This document shows, piece by piece, positions 7,201 through 13,381 of a DNA stretch of 13,381 nucleotides. A program made the translations under genes and the position numbers. A model generated the notes under the pieces. That model did no database searches and was not told where the DNA came from. It saw only the letters and a program-made list of their open reading frames with translations. Source of the DNA: an uncultured Porphyromonas sp. (GTDB lineage: Bacteria; Bacteroidota; Bacteroidia; Bacteroidales; Porphyromonadaceae); assembly GCA_900546675.1 (NCBI GenBank), contig URDQ01000058.1:1-13381 (forward strand). The letters run 5' to 3'. Numbering within the stretch: the first letter of the stretch is position 1; the number at the start of each line of letters is the position of its first letter.

Positions 7201-10200
7201 AGACAAAGTTCAGTCCCGTCACCTTGCTCGCCTTAAAGGCACGGCTATCAGAAGAGCCACGCGTGATGCGGATTACATTGTTGGCAACGAGTAGTCCCTC
7301 GCCCAGCACCGAACGGACAGAGATGCCGTGTAGTGAACTGAGTTTATAGGCCTCGGGCTGTGTCAGGTCAAAGTCATTGCCGATGATCTTAGCATCCGTG
7401 TGGAAGGTCGCATCGATACCGATGTACTCTCTCTGAGGAGCGATCTGCTGTACCATCTCGTTGCCCTCGATAAGGACTTCGGAGGAACGAATGACATAGA
7501 TAGCCTTGCCACTATGATCTACGAAGCGGTTGTTGCGTACCGTGTAGCCCTTACCCACGGGGTTGGCTACAGTACTGGTACCTCCAATCTGTAGAGCAAT
7601 GTGTCCACCCTCAAAGAGCGAGTTCTCAACCAAGACATCACAGCTCTGAGCGTGTGGATTGCTGGCCGCCTCAATCTTGACAAGGTGCGGAGACATATTG
7701 TAGTTAGTATTGCTCGTGTTCTTGGTGTAGACATGGCAATTGTCCATCGTGAAGTGCGATGAGTTCTCCTGAACGTAGACCATCGTTGGGAATCCGAGGT
7801 CTGTCGAGTGGATCGTCATATTGCGCAGCGTCACGTAGGGAGTATTGCGTACGGTCATCACACCATAATACTCACGATAAGCATTTGGTCCCGTAGGCTT
7901 ATTGTAACCATTGGCAGAGATAACAACCTCGTCACGAGAATTGCCGAGCCCCACGATGGTGATGCTGTTCTTGGCTGAGGCTCCGGGGACACGCTCTAGG
8001 AGAACTGTCTCGGGATACTCACCCGGCTCCACCTCTACGGTGACGGCACCAGAGACACCCTGCTTGGTTAGATCCTTAGCAGCTGCAGCTAAGCTCTTGT
8101 AGGAGGCGGCACTGCTAGAGCCAACACGGAGCGTGCCTTGGAGTCCGCCCTGGCGCGTCTTCGTGTCAAAGGGCTTCTCCTGCTTCACCTCGTACTTGGT
8201 ACCTCCGACGGTCACACTCTTGGCAGTAACCGAGATAGGTGTGCTTGCCTTGAGGTCGCCAGCGAGTTGAGCCTTGACCCAGTAGTACTGCGTGCGTGGT
8301 AGTGTCAGTGTATCGGCGGGGTCAAACTTAAAGATGACCTCCGTCTGCGTAGCTTGTGGCTTGGCCGTCGCTATCAGATGAGCTTCGTCAAACTCATTGA
8401 TGGCTCCCGTAGCGTAGAGTGCGAGCTCCTCGATGCCTTCGCTAGAGATCTCTAGCTGTAGCTTCTCGAGGGTCGTCTTACCCCTTTCACCAGCGGTGGT
8501 TAGGTCGATGCGTACAGCGGGCAGTGAGCTACCCGAGAGTACACCCTGCTTGTCTGCGGGGAGAGCCACGGCGGAGACCTTCTCGACGAAGAGGTCGCGA
8601 GGCTTGACGCTCTCTACACGAGCAGCCCACCCGAAAGTGTAAGTGTCTGAACCCTTGAAGTAGACCGTCAGAGAGCCGTCCTGCTCTTGCGAGGTGAAGG
8701 TTCTGACACCAGTCTGCTTGAGTATATTGTTATCTCCTGTGGAGAGCAGCTTGCTCTCATCTGTATGGTCACGTCCTGAGTAGATGCCGAAGGTGGCTCT
8801 TCGTAGATTTATTGAGTCGATCGTGAGGGTTACCACTTCGCCTTCATGGGCTGGGAGGAAGGTCACGTACGACCCTGTGTTCTTGAGCACCTTGCCATTG
8901 GGACCGCCCTCGTCGTAGTACGATAGGGGCGTGGTGACGGTCACCACCTTATTGTCACCCGATGATGGGTGGTTGAAGATGTTGACCAGCTTGTACGATC
9001 CCTTAGGATCAGCGTTGCGAACATCAATAAGCTTACCAGCAACAGTTAGCTTGGCGATAGCCACGTCTATGCTGTCAGCTGCTGGAGCATCCTTGCGAAT
9101 GTCTAGTGCGAGGATGTAGCTATTGGCAAACTCCCTCAGCGTGCCGTACTTCTGCAGTGAGTCGGTCGGTAGGTCTACGCTTTTCATCGTTGGCTCTACC
9201 TGAGCAGCTGCGATGAGCTTGTTCGCATCGAGTGTACCCTCAGCCGTAGCGGCGTAGAGAGCTACTCGCTCGATCTGAGGAGCGCCACCCTTGAGGTCCA
9301 CCGTGAGACCATCGATATGGATCGGATTGCGGTCTCCAGTCGTATGGAGGTCAAGAGCTAAGACAGAGTTCATCTCTGATCCGACAGCGATGAAAGGTAG
9401 CTCGAGCTGCCTTGCAGCGGATGAGTCAACCTTCATATCCTGTGGTAGGTACTGCCTGACCTGACCACGCCAGCCTAGCGAACCTGATGCACCTTTAGCG
9501 TCAAAGACGAAGGTCAGAGCCTTTTGCGTAGAGCGAATGTAGTCGGCAGGCTTCGTCTTGTAGGCATCCCGATCGGGCTTTAGCTCAAAGAGCAGAGGAG
9601 CCGTGGCATCCTCGCCGTCATAAATTCGGAGCGTAGGCTTGCTACCCCAGGAGGAGTAGTAGAAGTCCCACTCATTGATATCTAGCTGGATGACATTGTC
9701 TGGAGCGGTCGCCTCAAAGGTGACGCTACGCTCGCCTGCATCAGTGTCATATCCCGTGGTAAGGCTGTGCTTGAGCTGAGGCGTAAAGTCCCAAGGCTCG
9801 TATACCTTGACATGATGCTTACCGAGGGTGAGCACCATCTTATTCATAACCTCTAGAGCCTCCGTACGGGTGCGCTCCTGCTCGGGTAGCGTCTTCTCGC
9901 CTGCAGAGAGATGGAGCTTGTCAATGGATAGGTTGACCTTACCTCCCTTGCTCGCAGTCTCCTGGAGGTCTACAGCTAGGTAGAAGTGGTTAGCCCCCTC
10001 ACGCAGTACTTGAGGCGTGGGGAGTGTGGCAGTGAGTGCCTCGGCAAAGTCCCAGCGGGCAATCTCCTTAGCCTTCGTAAAGTCATCTACGATAGGACTG
10101 TAGTAGAGAGCCACCTGAGCTACATCTGTCGTCTTGCTGATTGAGCTTAGGTCTAGACGCTGTAGTGTGATAGGGTCTTTGGTCCCCTTAGCAACGAGCG

Positions 10201-11626
10201 TGAAGGCAACCATACCAACCTGCTGGACGCCCGCATTGATGGGCATCGCAAAGGTGTCGACCTCGATGGTTCTACCCGAGAGCGAGTCGACCGCCATAGG
10301 CAGAGGAGCGATCTGAGAGACCAGTGCCTCAAATCCCGCCTTGGGAGTCCCCGTATTCGTTACGAGTCGAATCGTCAGACTACCATCAGGAGCTGTCGAA
10401 GTTGCCTTGTAAGCCGTCTCCTTGTTGAGCTTGATGATGAGGTTCTCTGCATTGACCTCTGAACCATTGTACACCTCAACGAGATCGGCACGACCGATCG
10501 AAGAGTAGCTAAAGAGATCTAGCTTTGTAAAGTCTACCTGGATCACCTTGCCAGCAGTCTCAGGCTTGAATACAGCGTATCCATCAAACTTCTCGCTGAT
10601 CGGTTCATACTTACCGCCATCATCGTATAGTGTCAGAGACTTATCACCTATGGTATAGGTTTTCGGAGTCTTAGCGAGTGCATAGGCATCCTCCACGGTG
10701 AGCGTCTTAGGCTCTTCGAGCGTCACCTCGTGATCGCCCAGGGTCGTCGTGACCTTCGTCGTAGCGATATCGATACGGCTACCAGCCGCCACGTCGCTCT
10801 TAAGGTCAACGACCAGAACTAGATCATAGTTAGGCTCAGAGAGCGTGTACTCCTTAGAGAGCGTGATCGTACCTTCGGCAGAGACTTCGGTCGTCTTGCC
10901 GAGTAGCTTGTCAGCGTCTAGCTGTTTGGGCTTACGGCTGTTCGCCTCGTAGAGGTATATGGCCGTAATGTCGCTCAGCTTTGTCTCGCTGAGCTTATAG
11001 TGCAGAGCCGTCAGCTGGGGAGCCTTGGCTAGTCCCTCGGTTGTAATCTTGAGGTTAGAGACGATGAGCGACTGCTCACCGATGTAGGGGTCGTGGCTAG
11101 CACTCTTGTCCTCAAGGACAGAGGTAACCTTGATGACAGGCTGATCGACCGTGCGTACGATAATCTTAAAGCCAGCACCTGGATTAGCTTTCGTCTTGCT
11201 GCCGATCGTTATCTGACCGGACTTGCCACTAGAGCGAAGCTTAAGGGGCAGCGTTGGTCTATCCTCCTTGGTAAACTTCCTGATAATGTCCTTCTCGTTA
11301 GGAGATCCATACTGAGTAAAGTATGCACTTCCCTCGAGGATGTAAAGCTCGTCTTGATTGTCTAAGGCAAGCTCCTGTATCTCTATCTCGATACATTTGC
11401 CAGCTTGCTCTGGTATGAAGACAATCTTGCCTCCTTTGTATGCCTGAGCATTGCCATCGACTCCTCCACTATCGTAGAGGATCAGCGGGGTGTCTCCCAC
11501 CTTATGCTCGTTACTGCCATAGGTCGACGTGGGCATCAAGAGTTCGTTGTCCTCTTGTCCCCACACGATCGGTGGCAGGAGTAACCAGCAGAGTAGTAGG
11601 AGCGTTGTCGTTACTGTTCTTTGCAT
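4289..11626 (-). CDS. Giant T9SS-secreted multidomain surface protein with DUF4465-like domain
   Basis: This is a 2445-residue exported protein. Residues 1-24 are a signal peptide ending VWGQ. Four modules of about 285 residues start near 35, 320, 595 and 884. Each has a CUB-like domain (LILYDSGG, LTLYDDGG, SYYDEGG in units 1, 2 and 4) followed by a domain resembling BNR_assoc_N (PF14873), recognised by repeated VALYY or IEELALY and YLAVDL or YILALDI strands. Residues about 1160-1610 form a right-handed parallel beta-helix of the pectinesterase-like kind. An Fn3 domain (about 1618-1730), an Ig/PKD-like domain (1855-1925), a DUF4465-like domain (1933-2140, with GGGQELEG, YLTNTVW and YFAMDNLHI) and two Fn3-like domains follow. 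Residues about 2365-2445 are a type A T9SS sorting domain (GVYIVAAHKAGEVSTFRLIL). No enzymatic site is evident. It lies 25 nt after the 368-aa gene with no promoter between them, so it shares the cobalamin riboswitch. A binding or display role is inferred; DUF4465 links it to B12 capture. Confidence 0.88.
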   Translation of the reverse strand: MQRTVTTTLLLLCWLLLPPIVWGQEDNELLMPTSTYGSNEHKVGDTPLILYDSGGVDGNAQAYKGGKIVFIPEQAGKCIEIEIQELALDNQDELYILEGSAYFTQYGSPNEKDIIRKFTKEDRPTLPLKLRSSGKSGQITIGSKTKANPGAGFKIIVRTVDQPVIKVTSVLEDKSASHDPYIGEQSLIVSNLKITTEGLAKAPQLTALHYKLSETKLSDITAIYLYEANSRKPKQLDADKLLGKTTEVSAEGTITLSKEYTLSEPNYDLVLVVDLKSDVAAGSRIDIATTKVTTTLGDHEVTLEEPKTLTVEDAYALAKTPKTYTIGDKSLTLYDDGGKYEPISEKFDGYAVFKPETAGKVIQVDFTKLDLFSYSSIGRADLVEVYNGSEVNAENLIIKLNKETAYKATSTAPDGSLTIRLVTNTGTPKAGFEALVSQIAPLPMAVDSLSGRTIEVDTFAMPINAGVQQVGMVAFTLVAKGTKDPITLQRLDLSSISKTTDVAQVALYYSPIVDDFTKAKEIARWDFAEALTATLPTPQVLREGANHFYLAVDLQETASKGGKVNLSIDKLHLSAGEKTLPEQERTRTEALEVMNKMVLTLGKHHVKVYEPWDFTPQLKHSLTTGYDTDAGERSVTFEATAPDNVIQLDINEWDFYYSSWGSKPTLRIYDGEDATAPLLFELKPDRDAYKTKPADYIRSTQKALTFVFDAKGASGSLGWRGQVRQYLPQDMKVDSSAARQLELPFIAVGSEMNSVLALDLHTTGDRNPIHIDGLTVDLKGGAPQIERVALYAATAEGTLDANKLIAAAQVEPTMKSVDLPTDSLQKYGTLREFANSYILALDIRKDAPAADSIDVAIAKLTVAGKLIDVRNADPKGSYKLVNIFNHPSSGDNKVVTVTTPLSYYDEGGPNGKVLKNTGSYVTFLPAHEGEVVTLTIDSINLRRATFGIYSGRDHTDESKLLSTGDNNILKQTGVRTFTSQEQDGSLTVYFKGSDTYTFGWAARVESVKPRDLFVEKVSAVALPADKQGVLSGSSLPAVRIDLTTAGERGKTTLEKLQLEISSEGIEELALYATGAINEFDEAHLIATAKPQATQTEVIFKFDPADTLTLPRTQYYWVKAQLAGDLKASTPISVTAKSVTVGGTKYEVKQEKPFDTKTRQGGLQGTLRVGSSSAASYKSLAAAAKDLTKQGVSGAVTVEVEPGEYPETVLLERVPGASAKNSITIVGLGNSRDEVVISANGYNKPTGPNAYREYYGVMTVRNTPYVTLRNMTIHSTDLGFPTMVYVQENSSHFTMDNCHVYTKNTSNTNYNMSPHLVKIEAASNPHAQSCDVLVENSLFEGGHIALQIGGTSTVANPVGKGYTVRNNRFVDHSGKAIYVIRSSEVLIEGNEMVQQIAPQREYIGIDATFHTDAKIIGNDFDLTQPEAYKLSSLHGISVRSVLGEGLLVANNVIRITRGSSDSRAFKASKVTGLNFVFNTAIARDGKSTALLMLNGDIASSQLSDNILQNRDGGGILFSNQPLPNEQLTCDRNALYTSDSEGVLITAKGTKYDATNYQEATKSTASKVVEVAFVSDKVLYPKDMTVLPQGAPHAAVTTDILGAARDKERPTVGAYEQDPNVSDEAPKLINKKVVRALHQSATISVEPDQMTDVYLMTIAKGEEATTAPDAATIRDKGRHFTALGKRATEFTIMGLEPETTYEVYGLLHGTLNNKDAEPELLFTFTTSYMPTQVATFEKDNRTIEGDVVYSGTNSFAGVKVVEDFTRSLNQIAEMAGDKVTITVTNSKGKIPQRGFSLMADRPVYMRIDGGTRITLPATEQEWAYVDLAQRGDIREVTLESRGKLWIDDYNGDALAMQLAIAPVSINLGQQAQLTAEVIRGVAPYSYEWSQGDSLQTVSVAPTQTTRYSVTVTDAAGSQVTESVYVYVNGLHGEAMVATFEEEPLSSEEPYSQKAPFGSGSFAFSNSYNAEWNSWSGFALAASADTTYTGDLTQQYNNVVGGGQELEGKSKQYVVAYCPGDNPAWGTYNPVVTVMPSSDRKVQLEGVYLTNTVWVKSFATKGDKNFGRPAFEEGSFFIVTITADNGKKVEVPLIDYRNKKREVVNDWKWVDLSSLGEVKTLKFSIQSSDSYAPSYFAMDNLHIKQDASAKPAKEQIALEVMATTETTAQVRWQALPTQVSYTVSYRPAGADASATQTMRLDPTQQLRSLELRDGYVYTTLEGLQMGTRYDVSVEATIMPAMQVVAQGKTTFTTQAIDGKLDAKLVAGSLQAQSFSISFATIDKAERYMVELAKVDKEGNATAGDIISIAADGSPLGELSPLQGLPTLQDGRITLPFVDLSEQTAYRVTVSARRGEMTLNSEELIIVTPQATALADIDGETGRVIATPEGILVMGLQGATIELYTASGAQVGHYQITEPEQLIAEPFQSGVYIVAAHKAGEVSTFRLIL

Positions 11627-11651
11627 AGTAATTGAGTGAATATATAGTTTG

Positions 11652-12758
11652 TTATTGTCTGCATATACGATAAGATGTCGTAGCTCCGCCCTCTAGGCTT
11701 AAGAGTACGACATAGCAATCGCCCATAGCGGGCAAAGCGACCATAGTACGACCCACAGAGAGCGGATGCGTTAGAATCAGTTGCCCATCTATATTATATA
11801 GGTATAGCGTACCGCTCACCTCGCTCTCGATCTGTAGCTGCTTGTCGCTATAGGAGAGACGTACTGCGGGCGTCGCTGTGGGGGAGACGATGCTGGTGCC
11901 CTGAGCGAGAGGCCTGATGCCCGCAAACTCGGTCGACACTTCTCCCGTCACATCAGTCTGCTGGTGGACGCCCGTCTGCACCTTAAGGAAGTCGATACGA
12001 TCTAGGTGTACCAGCTCACCCGTAGCATTGACCGCACTATCTATATCAATGTGGCTACCCGAGGAGTCGTTGGGATGATTGTCTGCATAGCCATAAGCGT
12101 AAGGCTCAGAGTGCCACTGCCCACTCGCAGGATCTAGCTTCATACAGTCAGGCAGGCGGACACCCGTGAAGGTCACTTTATCACCCTCCCAGAGCGGATA
12201 GTAGCTATTGGTCGTGTGGTACTTATTACGCGGTATGAGTCCCGACTCTCCCTCCGAGTCGCTCCAGGCGATCGGGTCGTTGTATGGATCTTTTGGCTTG
12301 TAGTAAGTGATTGTGTAGTCTAGGTTGCTCCGATAGTCTTCGCTGCCACGGATGCGGTACCACGGGTCGTCCGCTAGTCCGTTACCATTGGCATCTTGGC
12401 TCACATAGATGATCCCCGGCTCCGCATTGCCGATGAAAGCATTGCCCAGTATGGCAAAGTCCGCCTGGTCAGGCTGGTTGACCAATGCAGGCTGAATGCG
12501 TACGACAATGTACCCACCCCACCCACCGAGGGAGAGGAAGGTGTGCTCCTCGACAAGGCGCAGCTGCGCTTTGCGAAGAAGATCAGCATAAGTGGTGACA
12601 TCTTGGCTCGCCATCGCCTCGCTACCCATAAATTGTCCGGGAGCAGGGTGGTAAGCGACCACCTTCGTGATGCGACTCTCCTGCGCAGAGAGTGTCGCCA
12701 CACCTAAGAGGAGTAGACCAGTGAGGGTGTGCAGTACAAGCAAGTAGATATGTCTCAT
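11652..12758 (-). CDS. T9SS-type secreted surface protein of Bacteroidota cobalamin loci
   Basis: The 368-residue protein has a signal peptide (MRHIYLLVLH onward, cleaved after SAQ near residue 26). A conserved domain at about 30-285 contains LGNAFIGNAEPGIIYVSQ, the Asp/Asn-rich loop DANGNGLADD (122-131, like a calcium-binding loop), WYRIRGSEDY, SYYPLW, AYGYADNHPN and STEFAGI. I know this pattern from Bacteroidota proteins annotated only as 'cell surface protein' or PKD-domain protein, often encoded beside BtuB-type receptors. Residues about 300-368 resemble a T9SS type A sorting domain (LYLYNIDGQLIL ... GDCYVVLL), though the end, RICRQ, is atypical. A TTG codon at 12782 would add eight residues before the signal peptide; the ATG at 12758 is preferred because it starts directly at the basic n-region. 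It is the first gene after the cobalamin riboswitch, so it should be made when B12 is scarce. A role in B12 capture is inferred; ligand binding is not visible. Confidence 0.82.
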   Translation of the reverse strand: MRHIYLLVLHTLTGLLLLGVATLSAQESRITKVVAYHPAPGQFMGSEAMASQDVTTYADLLRKAQLRLVEEHTFLSLGGWGGYIVVRIQPALVNQPDQADFAILGNAFIGNAEPGIIYVSQDANGNGLADDPWYRIRGSEDYRSNLDYTITYYKPKDPYNDPIAWSDSEGESGLIPRNKYHTTNSYYPLWEGDKVTFTGVRLPDCMKLDPASGQWHSEPYAYGYADNHPNDSSGSHIDIDSAVNATGELVHLDRIDFLKVQTGVHQQTDVTGEVSTEFAGIRPLAQGTSIVSPTATPAVRLSYSDKQLQIESEVSGTLYLYNIDGQLILTHPLSVGRTMVALPAMGDCYVVLLSLEGGATTSYRICRQ

Positions 12759-12782
12759 ATCAATAGAGTCTAGATAATCCAA

Positions 12783-12950
12783 AATACTGTCTCAGTACTG
12801 CGTGGTAGACTCTACAGCTTTACGGCTCAACGAGCTATAGACTAGGAGTATCTATCCTAGTCGTCTAGTGCAAAGTGGGGCTCATATGAGCTGCCCCTAG
12901 CTAGAAGCGTATCGTACTGCAAAGTCCACGTTGCAGGCTGATGTGTACAA
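12783..12950 (-). other. Hairpin-rich leader between riboswitch and first gene
   Basis: This stretch has no convincing gene. It carries a series of perfect inverted repeats: CTGCAA/TTGCAG (12917-12922, 12931-12936), a GC-rich hairpin spanning 12877-12897 around the palindrome GCTCATATGAGC, GACTAGGA/TCCTAGTC (12840-12847, 12855-12862) and GCTC/GAGC (12825-12828, 12832-12835). None is followed by a U-run on the minus strand, so they do not look like intrinsic terminators. They may form the expression platform of the riboswitch or control translation and mRNA stability. Confidence 0.5.
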
Positions 12951-12954
12951 CGAT

Positions 12955-13180
12955 TGTGGCAGGTCTTCTGGCTTAGCTCGCTAAGGTATCTCCTTCCCAC
13001 CCCTAGTAACATTAGCGGGGCAGTGGTCTCATCTAGCTAGATGGCACCTTAGCCTATGGTGAGCTTTACAGCAACGGGTTTGCTCAGGACTTGCACCTGA
13101 TTCCCTCTTAGAGTGGCGTGACGTACGCTACACCTCACATAGGTGTAGTGAGCGGTATGCCTATCCACTAACCATAATCT
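12955..13180 (-). ncRNA. Cobalamin (adenosylcobalamin-type) riboswitch
   Basis: Read on the minus strand, the region holds the conserved parts of the cobalamin aptamer in order. These are a GGGAATCAGGTGCAAGTCCTGA segment (as GGGAA, then the P4 stem TCAGG/CCTGA), CCCGTTGCTGTAA, ACCACTG, the CCCC/GGGG stem with GGGAAGG, and the B12 box AAGCCAGAAGACCTGCC (+ coordinates about 12958-12974). A 5' hairpin CTACACCT/AGGTGTAG (13128-13135, 13141-13148) belongs to the variable 5' stems. Binding of cobalamin would be expected to repress the downstream operon. The exact ends are estimated. Confidence 0.95.
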
Positions 13181-13184
13181 CCGA

Positions 13185-13216
13185 CAAAGGTACTGAAAAG
13201 TAGCCGACTAGGCAAA
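13185..13216 (-). promoter_or_regulatory. Bacteroidota promoter of the riboswitch operon
   Basis: On the minus strand, TTTG (+ 13213-13216) is followed after exactly 20 nt by TACCTTTG (+ 13185-13192). This matches the Bacteroidota -33/-7 consensus TTTG and TAnnTTTG at the usual spacing. Transcription would start near 13178-13181, just at the 5' edge of the riboswitch. Confidence 0.8.
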
Positions 13217-13347
13217 GCTTCAGAACCCATCCAAGGCTACGTATGATAATCCCGATGTGCATATCTGTCAGGACGCTTGTGGGAAAAAGGAATACCCACG
13301 TGGAGATTTTTCATCCTTCACGTAAGAACCAATAGTGTCCTAAACGT
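13217..13347. other. Intergenic region between divergent promoters, nothing recognised
   Basis: This stretch separates two divergent promoters. It shows short inverted repeats (GTGGG at 13279-13283 with CCCAC at 13295-13299, and the palindrome CCACGTGG), but no gene, tRNA or clear terminator. Confidence 0.4.
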
Positions 13348-13378
13348 TTTGCAGGATAAAGAGAAAAGGGTAGGTTTG
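13348..13378 (+). promoter_or_regulatory. Outward-facing Bacteroidota promoter at the window edge
   Basis: TTTG (13348-13351) and TAGGTTTG (13371-13378) are separated by 19 nt, matching the -33/-7 consensus. It reads to the right and should drive a gene that starts beyond the window, divergent from the riboswitch operon. Confidence 0.6.
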
Positions 13379-13381
13379 TAA

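Noticed and set aside
12759..12782. TTG start adding eight residues to the 368-aa protein
   Set aside because: It would put acidic residues before the signal peptide. The ATG at 12758 begins directly with a basic n-region.
12863..12890. Six-codon leader peptide (MSPTLH) on the minus strand between riboswitch and gene
   Set aside because: The ATG lies within a hairpin palindrome, there is no ribosome binding site, and the peptide has no attenuation-type codon run.
13279..13299. GTGGG/CCCAC hairpin as a terminator
   Set aside because: A 5-bp stem with no U-run directly after it on either strand, located between divergent promoters where no terminator is needed.
1..13381. CRISPR array, tRNA or rRNA genes, or prophage genes
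   Set aside because: No regularly spaced repeats, cloverleaf-like sequences, rRNA motifs, integrase or phage structural genes were seen on either strand.

Overview
The window looks like a chromosomal segment from a Bacteroidota bacterium, most likely a Porphyromonas close to P. asaccharolytica or P. uenonis. The reasons are: -33/-7 promoters of the TTTG / TAnnTTTG type, AT-rich gene leaders with few Shine-Dalgarno sites, two proteins ending in type IX secretion (T9SS) sorting-domain-like sequence, a BspA-like leucine-rich-repeat protein, and a DUF4286-ruvC gene pair. The genus is inferred from overall style, not from a marker gene.

Left part (1-4145, + strand). The last codons of an unidentified gene end at 41. 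A DUF4286-like gene (234-563) overlaps ruvC (560-1138) by four bases. A secreted alpha/beta-hydrolase (1167-2558) follows after 28 nt, and then a BspA-like LRR protein (2700-4145). A 125-bp MITE-like element (2558-2682) lies between the last two genes. It has imperfect terminal inverted repeats and a flush 5-bp target duplication (AAATA). Removing it on paper restores a TAA stop and an 11-nt gap to the LRR start, so the element appears to have split an ancestral hydrolase-LRR operon inside the stop codon without changing the hydrolase protein.

Middle (4146-4288). This convergent intergenic region holds nested palindromes and a strong 10-bp-stem hairpin that probably terminates the minus-strand operon.

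Right part (4289-13216, - strand). One transcription unit reads leftwards: a canonical Bacteroidota promoter (13185-13216), a clear cobalamin (B12) riboswitch (about 12955-13180), a hairpin-rich leader of about 190 nt, a 368-aa secreted surface protein, and, 25 nt later, a 2445-aa multidomain secreted protein. The giant protein has four repeated modules (CUB-like plus BNR_assoc_N-like), a right-handed beta-helix, Fn3 and PKD-like domains, a DUF4465-like domain and a C-terminal T9SS sorting domain. Both proteins have signal peptides and sorting-domain-like C-termini. DUF4465 proteins and the family of the 368-aa protein are, from memory, recurrent in Bacteroidota B12-uptake loci. The operon is therefore best read as a B12-repressed, T9SS-displayed surface apparatus that captures cobalamin or a cobalamin carrier. 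It is the most interesting system in the window. No btuB-like receptor gene is present here.

The last 35 bases contain a second, outward-facing promoter for a + strand gene beyond the window.
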